The notes beneath the pieces are model-generated. The model was not told where the DNA came from. It ran no database searches and saw only the letters and a program-made list of their open reading frames with translations. 6,311 nt of DNA. It comes from Thiomicrorhabdus sp. Lineage in GTDB: Bacteria; Pseudomonadota; Gammaproteobacteria; Thiomicrospirales; Thiomicrospiraceae. This document shows, piece after piece, positions 1 through 5,442 of the stretch. The stretch lies in assembly GCA_021648185.1 (NCBI GenBank), contig JAKITH010000071.1, positions 1 to 6,311 of the forward strand, read 5' to 3'. The position numbers and the translations under genes are program-made. Position 1 is the stretch's first letter; each line of letters starts with the position of its first letter.

Positions 1-1516
1 TGAACACGATAAAAACAGCCCCAACTACAAAACCTTTTGGCAAGAACTTGCCTCAGGAAAGTTACAACGTGGTAACTTTAAACGCCTTAAAAAAGATGGT
101 TCTTTCTGTTATATTCACGCCACCTACTTTCCCGTTAAAAATACTGATGGAACGGTCATCAAAGTGGTTAAACTGGCGGATGATGTCTCGGATGAGATAA
201 TGAAAGAGCAGGCACACAAAGCTGAGTTAGAGGCGATCAGTCGAGTGCTTGGGCGAATTGAGTTTAATACCTCTGGTATTATTTTAAATGCCAATCAAAA
301 TTTTTTAGACATTGTAGGCTACGAGCTAAATGAAATCGTTGGCAAACATCACGCCATGTTTGTCACAGAAAGCTATCGAAACTCCGAAGAGTATAAAGCA
401 TTTTGGTCTCGCCTTGCCAAGGGAAAAACCTTTAGTGGTCGTTTTGAACGCGTAGGAAAAGGGGGTGGCAAAGCGTGGTTAGAGGGGAATTACAACCCTG
501 TTTTTGATACTGAGGGAAAACCTGTTCGGGTCATTAAATTTGTTCGAAACATTACCGAACAAGTAAATGATGAAAAAATACTGGCACTCAGCGCCAATAT
601 TTTGGATGCGATGGCCAACGGAGACTTAACCCAACAAATTGAGATGACGTGTCATGGCGATTGGAACCGTTTAAAAACGGCGGTGAATGAGAGCAACCAA
701 CAACTCAGTCACTCCTTTGGCAAGCTCAGAACCCAAGCGCACCAAATAGTCGATACGGCTCAACAAGTCTCTCATTCCAATCAAGATTTATCGAATCGTA
801 TTCAACAACAAGCCGCGGACATTGAAGAGACCACCGCCACCATGCAGGAACTCAGCCATCAGATAGATGAATCTTCAAAAAGCTCCAAACGCTCTCAAGC
901 CATTACCGAATCGGCGATGGCATCGGTACAAGAGGGTGGTGTGTCTATGCAAGAGAGTATCGAAGCCATGGAGAGTATTAAAGAGGTCAGTGAGCAGATC
1001 ACCAGCATTGTCTCGCTCATTGATGGCATCGCCTTTCAAACCAACCTTTTGGCACTGAATGCGGCGGTAGAAGCCGCGCGTGCGGGCGAACATGGACGAG
1101 GATTTGCTGTGGTGGCCAGTGAGGTCAGAAATTTAGCTGGCCGCTCTGCCGATGCCGCTAAAGAAATTGGTCAACTCATTAACCAAACCTCAGAACGCGT
1201 TAAGCTCGGTACCGAAAAGGTACACAACACGTCAAAACTGCTAAAAATTACGGAAAATCAAGTCACGGAAATCAGTGCCTTAGTGTCTGACATTGCGAAT
1301 AAAACCGAAGAACAAGCGCAAAACGTAAAACAAAGTTCCAGTGCCATTGCTGAAATAGATACGTCACTGCAACAAAACACCGCACAAGTGCAAGAAAATA
1401 CCGCCCTATCGGAACAGCTCTACGCCCTAGGCGAGCAACTTAAATCCTTAGCCGATCAGTATCAAACTCAGGACTCAGCAGGCGATAACGTTAACACTCA
1501 ACTACCCTCCAAATAA
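1..1516 (+). CDS. Methyl-accepting chemotaxis protein with tandem PAS domains, 5' end outside the window
   Basis: The frame is open from base 2, giving 504 visible residues to a TAA at 1514-1516. The GTG at 164 lies inside a conserved PAS segment and is not the start. Visible residues 1-60 are the second half of a first PAS domain ([15 protein letters not shown], then a KKDGS beta turn). Residues about 78-187 are a complete second PAS domain of the same type ([22 protein letters not shown]). A HAMP-like segment follows (about 193-234), then the antiparallel coiled-coil signalling domain, with its hairpin tip at about 340-366 ([20 protein letters not shown]), the part that contacts CheA and CheW. 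No membrane segment is visible, so the protein is probably cytoplasmic, of the Aer-2/BdlA style, sensing a redox, oxygen or metabolic signal. The ligand cannot be read from the sequence. The C-terminus lacks an NWETF-type tether for CheR/CheB. Family assignment is very sure; the precise signal is unknown. Confidence 0.95.
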   Translation, partial: EHDKNSPNYKTFWQELASGKLQRGNFKRLKKDGSFCYIHATYFPVKNTDGTVIKVVKLADDVSDEIMKEQAHKAELEAISRVLGRIEFNTSGIILNANQNFLDIVGYELNEIVGKHHAMFVTESYRNSEEYKAFWSRLAKGKTFSGRFERVGKGGGKAWLEGNYNPVFDTEGKPVRVIKFVRNITEQVNDEKILALSANILDAMANGDLTQQIEMTCHGDWNRLKTAVNESNQQLSHSFGKLRTQAHQIVDTAQQVSHSNQDLSNRIQQQAADIEETTATMQELSHQIDESSKSSKRSQAITESAMASVQEGGVSMQESIEAMESIKEVSEQITSIVSLIDGIAFQTNLLALNAAVEAARAGEHGRGFAVVASEVRNLAGRSADAAKEIGQLINQTSERVKLGTEKVHNTSKLLKITENQVTEISALVSDIANKTEEQAQNVKQSSSAIAEIDTSLQQNTAQVQENTALSEQLYALGEQLKSLADQYQTQDSAGDNVNTQLPSK

Positions 1517-1523
1517 GAAACAA

Positions 1524-1550
1524 AGCAAGTAGTTTTACTTGCTCTTCCTT
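1524..1550 (+). terminator. Stem-loop after the chemoreceptor gene
   Basis: A perfect 8-bp stem (AGCAAGTA at 1524-1531, TACTTGCT at 1536-1543) encloses a GTTT loop eight bases after the chemoreceptor stop codon. The tail (CTTCCTTCTT) is pyrimidine-rich but not a true U-run. It is therefore a weak intrinsic terminator, or a 3'-end stabilising hairpin that works with the second stem-loop at 1562-1589. Confidence 0.5.
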
Positions 1551-1561
1551 CTTGAATATGT

Positions 1562-1589
1562 AAAGATGTAAGGCACTGACATCTTTTTT
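1562..1589 (+). terminator. Intrinsic terminator or leader stem-loop before the PEP-CTERM gene
   Basis: An 8-bp stem (AAAGATGT at 1562-1569, ACATCTTT at 1579-1586) with a 9-base loop runs straight into a series of T residues ending at 1589. This has the form of a Rho-independent terminator for the chemoreceptor transcript, though the stem is AT-rich. It ends only 19 bases before the next start codon, which leaves no room for a promoter in between. Any promoter of the PEP-CTERM gene must therefore lie upstream, placing this hairpin in its 5' leader, where it could act as an attenuator. Confidence 0.55.
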
Positions 1590-1594
1590 ATTTA

Positions 1595-1600
1595 AAAGGA
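1595..1600 (+). promoter_or_regulatory. Ribosome binding site of the PEP-CTERM gene
   Basis: AAAGGA lies eight bases before the ATG at 1609. This supports that start, which also gives a perfectly placed signal peptide. Confidence 0.8.
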
Positions 1601-1608
1601 ATCTCCTC

Positions 1609-2289
1609 ATGAAAAAATTATTATTACTATCGGCTATTTTTTTAAGCACTTCGGTACTTGCCGCTCCAGCTCCGCCTGCCGCACCAACCATTATCGGCTA
1701 TAACGTCCAAAACGCCGCTCCTTCTGGAACGGGAGGCTGGACGCACGAGTATACAGGCAGCATTACAGACCTTAACAACGACGGATTGTGGGACTATACA
1801 GGCGGCAGAGGAACTTTAGCAGATGGAGTGTTAGGCAATAACACATTGACAACACAACTATTTCACACGGCAGATAATACCTCTATCACTGTTTTTTTAG
1901 ATGATTATTACGCCCTTGAAAGTGTCTCTCTGTTTGGTGGGCCTGAATCGAACCAAGTCTCAGGAAGTATCACCGACGCTACCTTTAGCGCTATCTCCCA
2001 GAACGGAGTTAATTTAGCTGTAACACTCAGTGGTACAGCTTTTGGGAATAACAATTCTAGCGGCACACCCGTTAATGATCTATTTTCATTCGATACAGGA
2101 ATACCGTTAGCCACCTCCGAAATGGTAAATCAATTTACCATATCAAATATTACGGGGGATTATTTAGGATACTACAGCATCAGCGAAATTCAAGTCACTG
2201 CTGTACCTGAACCAAGCACGTATGCACTTATGTTAGGTGGATTAGGGTTGGTTGGCTTTATGGCGGCCAGACGACGCCGAGCGACTTAA
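1609..2289 (+). CDS. Secreted PEP-CTERM sorting-domain protein with a probable discoidin-like beta-sandwich
   Basis: This 226-residue protein has a Sec signal peptide (residues 1-18, MKK plus a leucine-rich core, likely cut after VLA). At its C-terminus is a textbook PEP-CTERM tail: VPEPSTYA at 199-206, a glycine-rich membrane segment to about 220, then RRRR at 221-224. In this system exosortase (EpsH/XrtA family) recognises the tail and processes the protein for the surface or extracellular matrix. The middle resembles an F5/8 type C (galactose-binding-like) fold: LADG at 70-73, an ITVFLDDYYALESVSLFGG strand pair at 93-111, and a closing YYSISEIQV strand at 188-196. Residues 54-62 (DLNNDGLWD) match the DxNxDGxxD pattern of calcium loops. 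The fold and calcium binding are inferred; the sorting class is seen directly. No exosortase or polysaccharide gene is in the window. The gene appears to stand alone, with a terminator after it. Confidence 0.93.
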   Translation: MKKLLLLSAIFLSTSVLAAPAPPAAPTIIGYNVQNAAPSGTGGWTHEYTGSITDLNNDGLWDYTGGRGTLADGVLGNNTLTTQLFHTADNTSITVFLDDYYALESVSLFGGPESNQVSGSITDATFSAISQNGVNLAVTLSGTAFGNNNSSGTPVNDLFSFDTGIPLATSEMVNQFTISNITGDYLGYYSISEIQVTAVPEPSTYALMLGGLGLVGFMAARRRRAT

Positions 2290-2321
2290 TTCCACAAACC
2301 GATAAAAAATACCATAGCCTT

Positions 2322-2346
2322 AAAAGCGTCTTTTGACGCTTTTTTT
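2322..2346 (+). terminator. Rho-independent terminator of the PEP-CTERM gene
   Basis: A 9-bp perfect stem (AAAAGCGTC at 2322-2330, GACGCTTTT at 2335-2343) with a TTTT loop is followed by a T-run reaching 2346. It sits 33 bases after the stop codon and separates this gene from the transporter. Confidence 0.9.
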
Positions 2347-2354
2347 ATTTCAGC

Positions 2355-2384
2355 TTTTCAAGCCCCTGCCAAACCCCTTATACT
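2355..2384 (+). promoter_or_regulatory. Likely sigma-70 promoter of the transporter gene
   Basis: The -10 box TATACT (2379-2384) matches the consensus at five of six positions. A weak -35, TTTTCA (2355-2360), matches at four, with an 18-base spacer. Transcription would start near 2391, leaving a leader of about 36 bases. It lies directly after the upstream terminator, which favours independent transcription of the transporter. Confidence 0.5.
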
Positions 2385-2411
2385 ACCCTCCATTATTTAC
2401 TACTCCCTAGT

Positions 2412-2417
2412 GGAAAG
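2412..2417 (+). promoter_or_regulatory. Ribosome binding site of the transporter gene
   Basis: GGAAAG lies nine bases before the ATG at 2427. It supports a start that omits the first helix of the ten-helix family members. Confidence 0.6.
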
Positions 2418-2426
2418 AAACCGACC

Positions 2427-3287
2427 ATGTCACCCGATGTATTAACCCAAATCATTCTACCTGCCTCGCTGTTTATTATTATGTTTGGTATGGGACTCTC
2501 TTTAAAAATCGCCAACTTTCAAGCCGTATTGAAAATGCCTAAAGCAGTGGGTATTGGCATTTTTGCACAAATGGTTCTGTTGCCTCTGCTGGCGTTTGTG
2601 ATTGCGGTCTTGCTCTCGCTACCGCCTGAAATAGCAGTGGGTTTAATGATTATTGCACTGGCACCGGGTGGTGCGACCTCTAATTTATTCACCTATTTGG
2701 CCAAAGGTGATGTCTCCCTGTCGATTAGCTTAACCGCCGTGGTCAGTTTGGTCGCGCCGTTTACGATCCCAGTGATGGTTGCACTGAGCATGAGTTACTT
2801 TATGGGCGATAGCACCCCCTTTAGCCTGCCCATTCTGCCCACTATTTTACAGCTCTTTATGATTACGCTGGTGCCCGTTGCCTTGGGCATGGTCGTGTTG
2901 GCTTATTGGGAAAAAATGGCGCACACCATCGAACCCTTTTTTAAATGGTTTTCCATTCTCTTTTTGCTATTGATTATTGTGTTGATTGTGCTCAAAAACA
3001 GCCATCAAATGGTGGCCTTTTTTGCACAAGCGGGTTTGGCCACGCTGTTGCTGAATGTTTGCGCTCTATGGCTGGGGTATCAACTGGCTCAAAAAGCCAA
3101 GCTGTCTCAACCGCAAGCTACCTCTATTGGGTTTGAAGTGGGCATTCAAAACGGTACCTTAGCATTAGTGGTTGCGGGGACTCTTATCGGTAATGAGGCC
3201 ATGATGATTCCTGCGGTGACTTACTCTCTATTGATGTTTTTATCAGGCGGGATATTTGGCTGGTGGTTGCAAAAAAAGAGGGGCTAA
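2427..3287 (+). CDS. Bile acid:sodium symporter (BASS) family transporter, nine-helix form
   Basis: A 286-residue, strongly hydrophobic inner-membrane protein of the BASS family (COG0385). Signatures are FGMGLSLK at 20-27, APGGATSNLFTYLAKGD at 79-95 and GFEVGIQNGTLA at 235-246. Against the Neisseria meningitidis ASBT structure, as I recall its numbering, the sodium ligands are all present: S85, N86, S99, T103 and E237 for site 1, and Q48, E237 and Q241 for site 2. It should therefore be a sodium-coupled symporter. Relative to that protein about 29 N-terminal residues are missing, which corresponds to helix 1. This leaves nine helices, as in the animal bile-acid carriers. The substrate is not readable: bacterial members carry varied organic anions such as keto acids, and bile acids are unlikely in a free-living bacterium. 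No metabolic gene beside it suggests a substrate. It has its own promoter and terminator. Confidence 0.92.
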   Translation: MSPDVLTQIILPASLFIIMFGMGLSLKIANFQAVLKMPKAVGIGIFAQMVLLPLLAFVIAVLLSLPPEIAVGLMIIALAPGGATSNLFTYLAKGDVSLSISLTAVVSLVAPFTIPVMVALSMSYFMGDSTPFSLPILPTILQLFMITLVPVALGMVVLAYWEKMAHTIEPFFKWFSILFLLLIIVLIVLKNSHQMVAFFAQAGLATLLLNVCALWLGYQLAQKAKLSQPQATSIGFEVGIQNGTLALVVAGTLIGNEAMMIPAVTYSLLMFLSGGIFGWWLQKKRG

Positions 3288-3305
3288 AAAGCCCCCTTTA
3301 TTTTT
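3273..3305. terminator. Bidirectional intrinsic terminator between convergent genes
   Basis: A GC-rich stem (GGGGCT at 3280-3285, AGCCCC at 3290-3295) with an AAAA loop overlaps the last codon and stop of the transporter gene. On the + strand it is followed by TTTATTTTT; on the - strand it is followed by TCTTTTTTT. It can therefore end transcripts arriving from both sides: the transporter mRNA and the leftward amgK-murU-HicA-like mRNA. Confidence 0.85.
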
Positions 3306-3310
3306 CTTAA

Positions 3311-3577
3311 TTAAAGCTGATCTGGCGTCAACTCGACTTGCTCTAAAAAATGCCTGAGTCGGGTGACTTCTGATTTGTCGGAAATCTCATGTCCGTGGTG
3401 TGGCAAATTCAGTGAAATTTCAGAGTCTTTAATCTTCACTTTTGCATGGTTCGACTTAGACATTTCAATCTCTGCGCCGTAGTGCTCTAAGGCGTGAGAG
3501 AGTTTTTTCCAATCCAAACTGGTGGCGATTGGGTGTGCAAATACTTTTTCTAAAATAACTTTATGTTTATGGCTCAT
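3311..3577 (-). CDS. Small HicA-like (YcfA/dsRBD-fold) protein without a HicB partner
   Basis: This 88-residue protein resembles the longer HicA-type sequences: a basic N-terminus, DWKKLSHALEHYGAEI (22-37) as the first helix and turn, a strand with SNHAKVKI (42-49), then LPHHGHEISDKSEVTRLRHFLEQVEL (58-83) as strand, turn and final helix. HicA toxins are ribosome-independent mRNA ribonucleases with a catalytic histidine in a GSHH-like motif. H44 is in the matching place, though the preceding glycine-serine is replaced by serine-asparagine. A strong AAAGGAG lies six bases before the ATG. A HicB antitoxin would normally follow directly, but the next gene is the convergent transporter, so none is present. 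It may be a stand-alone RNA-binding relative and not an active toxin. It lies 59 bases after murU, so read-through from that operon is likely in addition to its own promoter. Confidence 0.72.
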   Translation of the reverse strand: MSHKHKVILEKVFAHPIATSLDWKKLSHALEHYGAEIEMSKSNHAKVKIKDSEISLNLPHHGHEISDKSEVTRLRHFLEQVELTPDQL

Positions 3578-3583
3578 AATGCG

Positions 3584-3590
3584 CTCCTTT
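3584..3590 (-). promoter_or_regulatory. Strong ribosome binding site of the HicA-like gene
   Basis: AAAGGAG on the - strand, six bases before the ATG, is the best Shine-Dalgarno in the window. It fixes this start and argues that the small gene is real and well translated. Confidence 0.8.
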
Positions 3591-3618
3591 GGGTAAAAAA
3601 ACTATCTTTCTTACTTTC

Positions 3619-3624
3619 ATTATA
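3619..3624 (-). promoter_or_regulatory. Consensus -10 box of a likely promoter for the HicA-like gene
   Basis: A perfect TATAAT on the - strand lies in the gap between murU and the HicA-like gene. It would start transcription near 3612, about 35 bases before the ATG. Upstream is an AT-rich tract overlapping the end of murU, but no good -35 (best is TTAATT, three of six, 15-base spacer). There is no terminator between murU and this box, so it would add a second transcript on top of operon read-through. Confidence 0.5.
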
Positions 3625-3636
3625 CGCCTTAAAATA

Positions 3637-4350
3637 TTAAATTAATCCCAGCATTTTATGAGTTTCAGCTAAGCGTTCAACCGTGCCCACATCCGACCAA
3701 ATGCCTTGATAAACCTCTCCCGTTACCCTCTGTTTTTCCATGGCCTTCCTCAAGACGGGGGCTAGTTTTTTTACCCCCCCCTCCTCTCCTTTAAAGAGTG
3801 CAGGGCTTAACACACTGAGTCCAGAAAAAGTGAGTTCGCCTTGTGGAATCACTTGCTGTTGTTCATTCAAATCAAAATCCCCTGTTTGATTATGGTTAGG
3901 GCTTGGTACGAGAACAAGGTGTGCTAATCGGCTCGTATCAGTCGTCTGCATCTGTTGTGCCGTTTGCAATAATGAGTCAAACGAAAAATCACAATAAACA
4001 TCGCCATTTAAGACTAAAAAAGGGGCGTTGCCGAGCAGTGGCAAGGCTTGAATAATGCCCCCTGCGGTTTCCAGCCCGCCTTCGGGTTCGGGCGAATACT
4101 CAATATTTACCCCCCAGCGTTTACCGTTGCCTAACGACGTTTCTAATACCTCGCCTAACCATGCGTGGTTGATCACAATGTCGGTTATCCCAATGGCGGC
4201 GAGCTTTTCAATATGGTATTCAATCAATGGCTTGCCGCACACGGGTATCAGCGGTTTGGGAACGGTATCGGTTAATGGACGCAAGCGATTACCACGCCCT
4301 GCGGCGAGAATCATCGCTTTAATGGGCGCGTTTTTGAGTAAACCACTCAT
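3637..4350 (-). CDS. murU: N-acetylmuramate alpha-1-phosphate uridylyltransferase
   Basis: This cytoplasmic nucleotidyltransferase converts MurNAc-1-phosphate and UTP to UDP-MurNAc, the second step of the peptidoglycan-recycling bypass. It has 237 residues. The nucleotide-binding signature LAAGRGNRLRPLT is at 15-27, with PKPL at 31-34 (K32). LETAGGI is at 93-99 and NGD at 115-117, with D117 a likely metal ligand. WSDVGT is at 218-223, with D220 the probable second metal ligand. INHAWLG at 60-66 and TFSGLSVLSPALF at 174-186 are typical of MurU as opposed to glucose-1-phosphate or mannose-1-phosphate transferases. The start overlaps the amgK stop as ATGA, implying translational coupling, and no strong ribosome binding site is present. 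This start gives about ten residues more than the usual MurU beginning at the KAMILAAG segment. A run of eight G in the coding strand encodes part of EEGGV (189-193). Confidence 0.93.
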   Translation of the reverse strand: MSGLLKNAPIKAMILAAGRGNRLRPLTDTVPKPLIPVCGKPLIEYHIEKLAAIGITDIVINHAWLGEVLETSLGNGKRWGVNIEYSPEPEGGLETAGGIIQALPLLGNAPFLVLNGDVYCDFSFDSLLQTAQQMQTTDTSRLAHLVLVPSPNHNQTGDFDLNEQQQVIPQGELTFSGLSVLSPALFKGEEGGVKKLAPVLRKAMEKQRVTGEVYQGIWSDVGTVERLAETHKMLGLI

Positions 4351-5378
4351 TTCAGGTCACTTAGGTTTGGGAGCACTTTATTCTCTATCAAACGCACTAA
4401 ATCGGTCATTTCGGGATACTTTTTTCCAACCTGAACAATGTAATTTAAGGTTAAAGGAATGTCATTTAAATAGCTGTCTTTGCCATCACGGTGGTATAAC
4501 CGTGCAAAAATACCGCTGGCTTTTAGGTGGCGCTGTATGCCCATTAAGTCCATGGATTTTTGAAACGCACTCCATTCGTTTTTATGCGTTAAATTTACCG
4601 CACACAACTGCAAAAAGTAGGCACGTTGCCACTCGGTAACTTGATCTTCTGGCCAAGCGATATAACAGTCACGTAACAGCGAGACCGCATCGTAAGTTAA
4701 TGGGCCTTGAACGGCATCTTGAAAATCTAAAATCCCGGGGGCCTGATTGGGGGAGACCATTAAGTTACGACTGTGATAATCTCGGTGAACATACACTTGA
4801 GGTTGCGCTAAGGCAGAACGCTGCAAAGACGCTTTAACCAACTGCCAGTTATGACGCGCAACGTTATCCAGCGTAATATTAAGGTGTGTGCCCAATAACC
4901 AGTCTGAAAACAGGTTCATTTCCGTGTCCAATAACGCGGCATTGTAAGGGGGTAACTGGCTGGCCACCTTTTGCCCTTTGCTTTGCAATGTAACCAGTGC
5001 GGTTAAGGCACTTTGATAGAGGCGATCCGCCTCGGATTCGGAGGCGGAATCCAACACGGATAAATACGTTTGGTTGCCTAAGTCGCTGAGTAACAAAAAA
5101 CCTTGCTCTAGGTTTTGAGCCAATACCTTAGGCACCTGCAATCCCATAGCAGAAAGCTGTTCTGAAATGCGGATAAAGGGTCGACAGTCTTCCTGCTCAA
5201 TCGGTGCATCCATAATAATGTAAGATTTTTCTCCCCCCTCTTCTTCGGTTACTTGAATTCGAAAGTAACGTCTAAAGCTGGCATCGCTGGAGGCCGATAG
5301 GGGGGGGGAGAAATTTTTTGCGGCTAAAAAAGGTAACTGGTTTAGCCAATCCAACATGGTTTCAAATCTTTCATTCAT
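4347..5378 (-). CDS. amgK: N-acetylmuramate/N-acetylglucosamine anomeric kinase
   Basis: AmgK phosphorylates recycled MurNAc (and GlcNAc) at the anomeric carbon, giving the sugar-1-phosphate used by MurU. With MurU it bypasses de novo UDP-MurNAc synthesis and gives intrinsic fosfomycin tolerance in Pseudomonas. The 343 residues match the usual length of about 340. It is a COG3178, aminoglycoside-phosphotransferase-like kinase. A SDASFRRYFR segment at 31-40 forms the nucleotide-loop region. The catalytic loop is VHRDYHSRN at 197-205 (D200 base, N205 metal). ILDFQDAVQGP at 216-226 corresponds to the DFG metal site (D218), and YDAVSLLRD at 229-237 is the typical helix after it. The ATG at 5378 is preferred for length, but its upstream GGA is only two bases away. 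The ATG at codon 8 (5357) is an alternative. Nine C in a row fall in codons about 24-27. It is the first gene of the leftward operon, divergent from lptD. Confidence 0.93.
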   Translation of the reverse strand: MNERFETMLDWLNQLPFLAAKNFSPPLSASSDASFRRYFRIQVTEEEGGEKSYIIMDAPIEQEDCRPFIRISEQLSAMGLQVPKVLAQNLEQGFLLLSDLGNQTYLSVLDSASESEADRLYQSALTALVTLQSKGQKVASQLPPYNAALLDTEMNLFSDWLLGTHLNITLDNVARHNWQLVKASLQRSALAQPQVYVHRDYHSRNLMVSPNQAPGILDFQDAVQGPLTYDAVSLLRDCYIAWPEDQVTEWQRAYFLQLCAVNLTHKNEWSAFQKSMDLMGIQRHLKASGIFARLYHRDGKDSYLNDIPLTLNYIVQVGKKYPEMTDLVRLIENKVLPNLSDLK

Positions 5379-5413
5379 TCCATCAATACTCGGTTAAAAT
5401 ACATATTCTATGA

Positions 5414-5442
5414 ATAATTAATGATTATCCTCTTGATGTCAA
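5414..5442 (-). promoter_or_regulatory. Likely sigma-70 promoter of the amgK-murU operon, overlapping the lptD start
   Basis: On the - strand, a perfect -35 box TTGACA (5437-5442) is followed after exactly 17 bases by AATTAT (5414-5419), four of six to the -10 consensus. Transcription would begin near 5407, giving a leader of about 29 bases before the amgK ATG. The -35 box covers the last two bases of the lptD ATG at 5436. The -10 coincides with one arm of a small AT-rich inverted repeat (ATAAT at 5414-5418, ATTAT at 5424-5428), which could be an operator, though arms this short can arise by chance. Confidence 0.6.

Noticed and set aside
164..166. GTG as the start codon of the chemoreceptor
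   Set aside because: The frame is open back to the window edge, and the upstream residues are conserved PAS sequence continuous with what follows.
875..1093. A 72-codon open frame on the - strand
   Set aside because: It is antisense to the conserved signalling hairpin of the chemoreceptor and has no supporting ribosome binding site or domain.
1572..1588. Possible sigma-54 promoter (GGCAC at 1572-1576) for the PEP-CTERM gene, considered because RpoN controls many PEP-CTERM genes
   Set aside because: The required GC of the -12 element is absent (TT instead), and transcription would start at the ribosome binding site. The bases are better explained by the hairpin.
1491..1691. A 66-codon open frame on the - strand across the gap after the chemoreceptor
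   Set aside because: It overlaps the signal peptide of the PEP-CTERM gene and the stem-loops, and the protein has no recognisable features.
4055..4639. A 194-codon open frame on the + strand across the amgK-murU junction
   Set aside because: It is fully antisense to two well-recognised, conserved genes, has no recognisable domain, and its composition follows from the coding strand opposite.
5332..5366. Possible sigma-E promoter for lptD (GGTAACT and TCAAA)
   Set aside because: The two boxes are 23 bases apart instead of about 16, and the -35 match is imperfect.
5412..5429. Fur-box-like sequence in the amgK-lptD gap
   Set aside because: Only about half of the 19 consensus positions match, close to what AT-rich DNA gives by chance; only the GATAAT arm is convincing.
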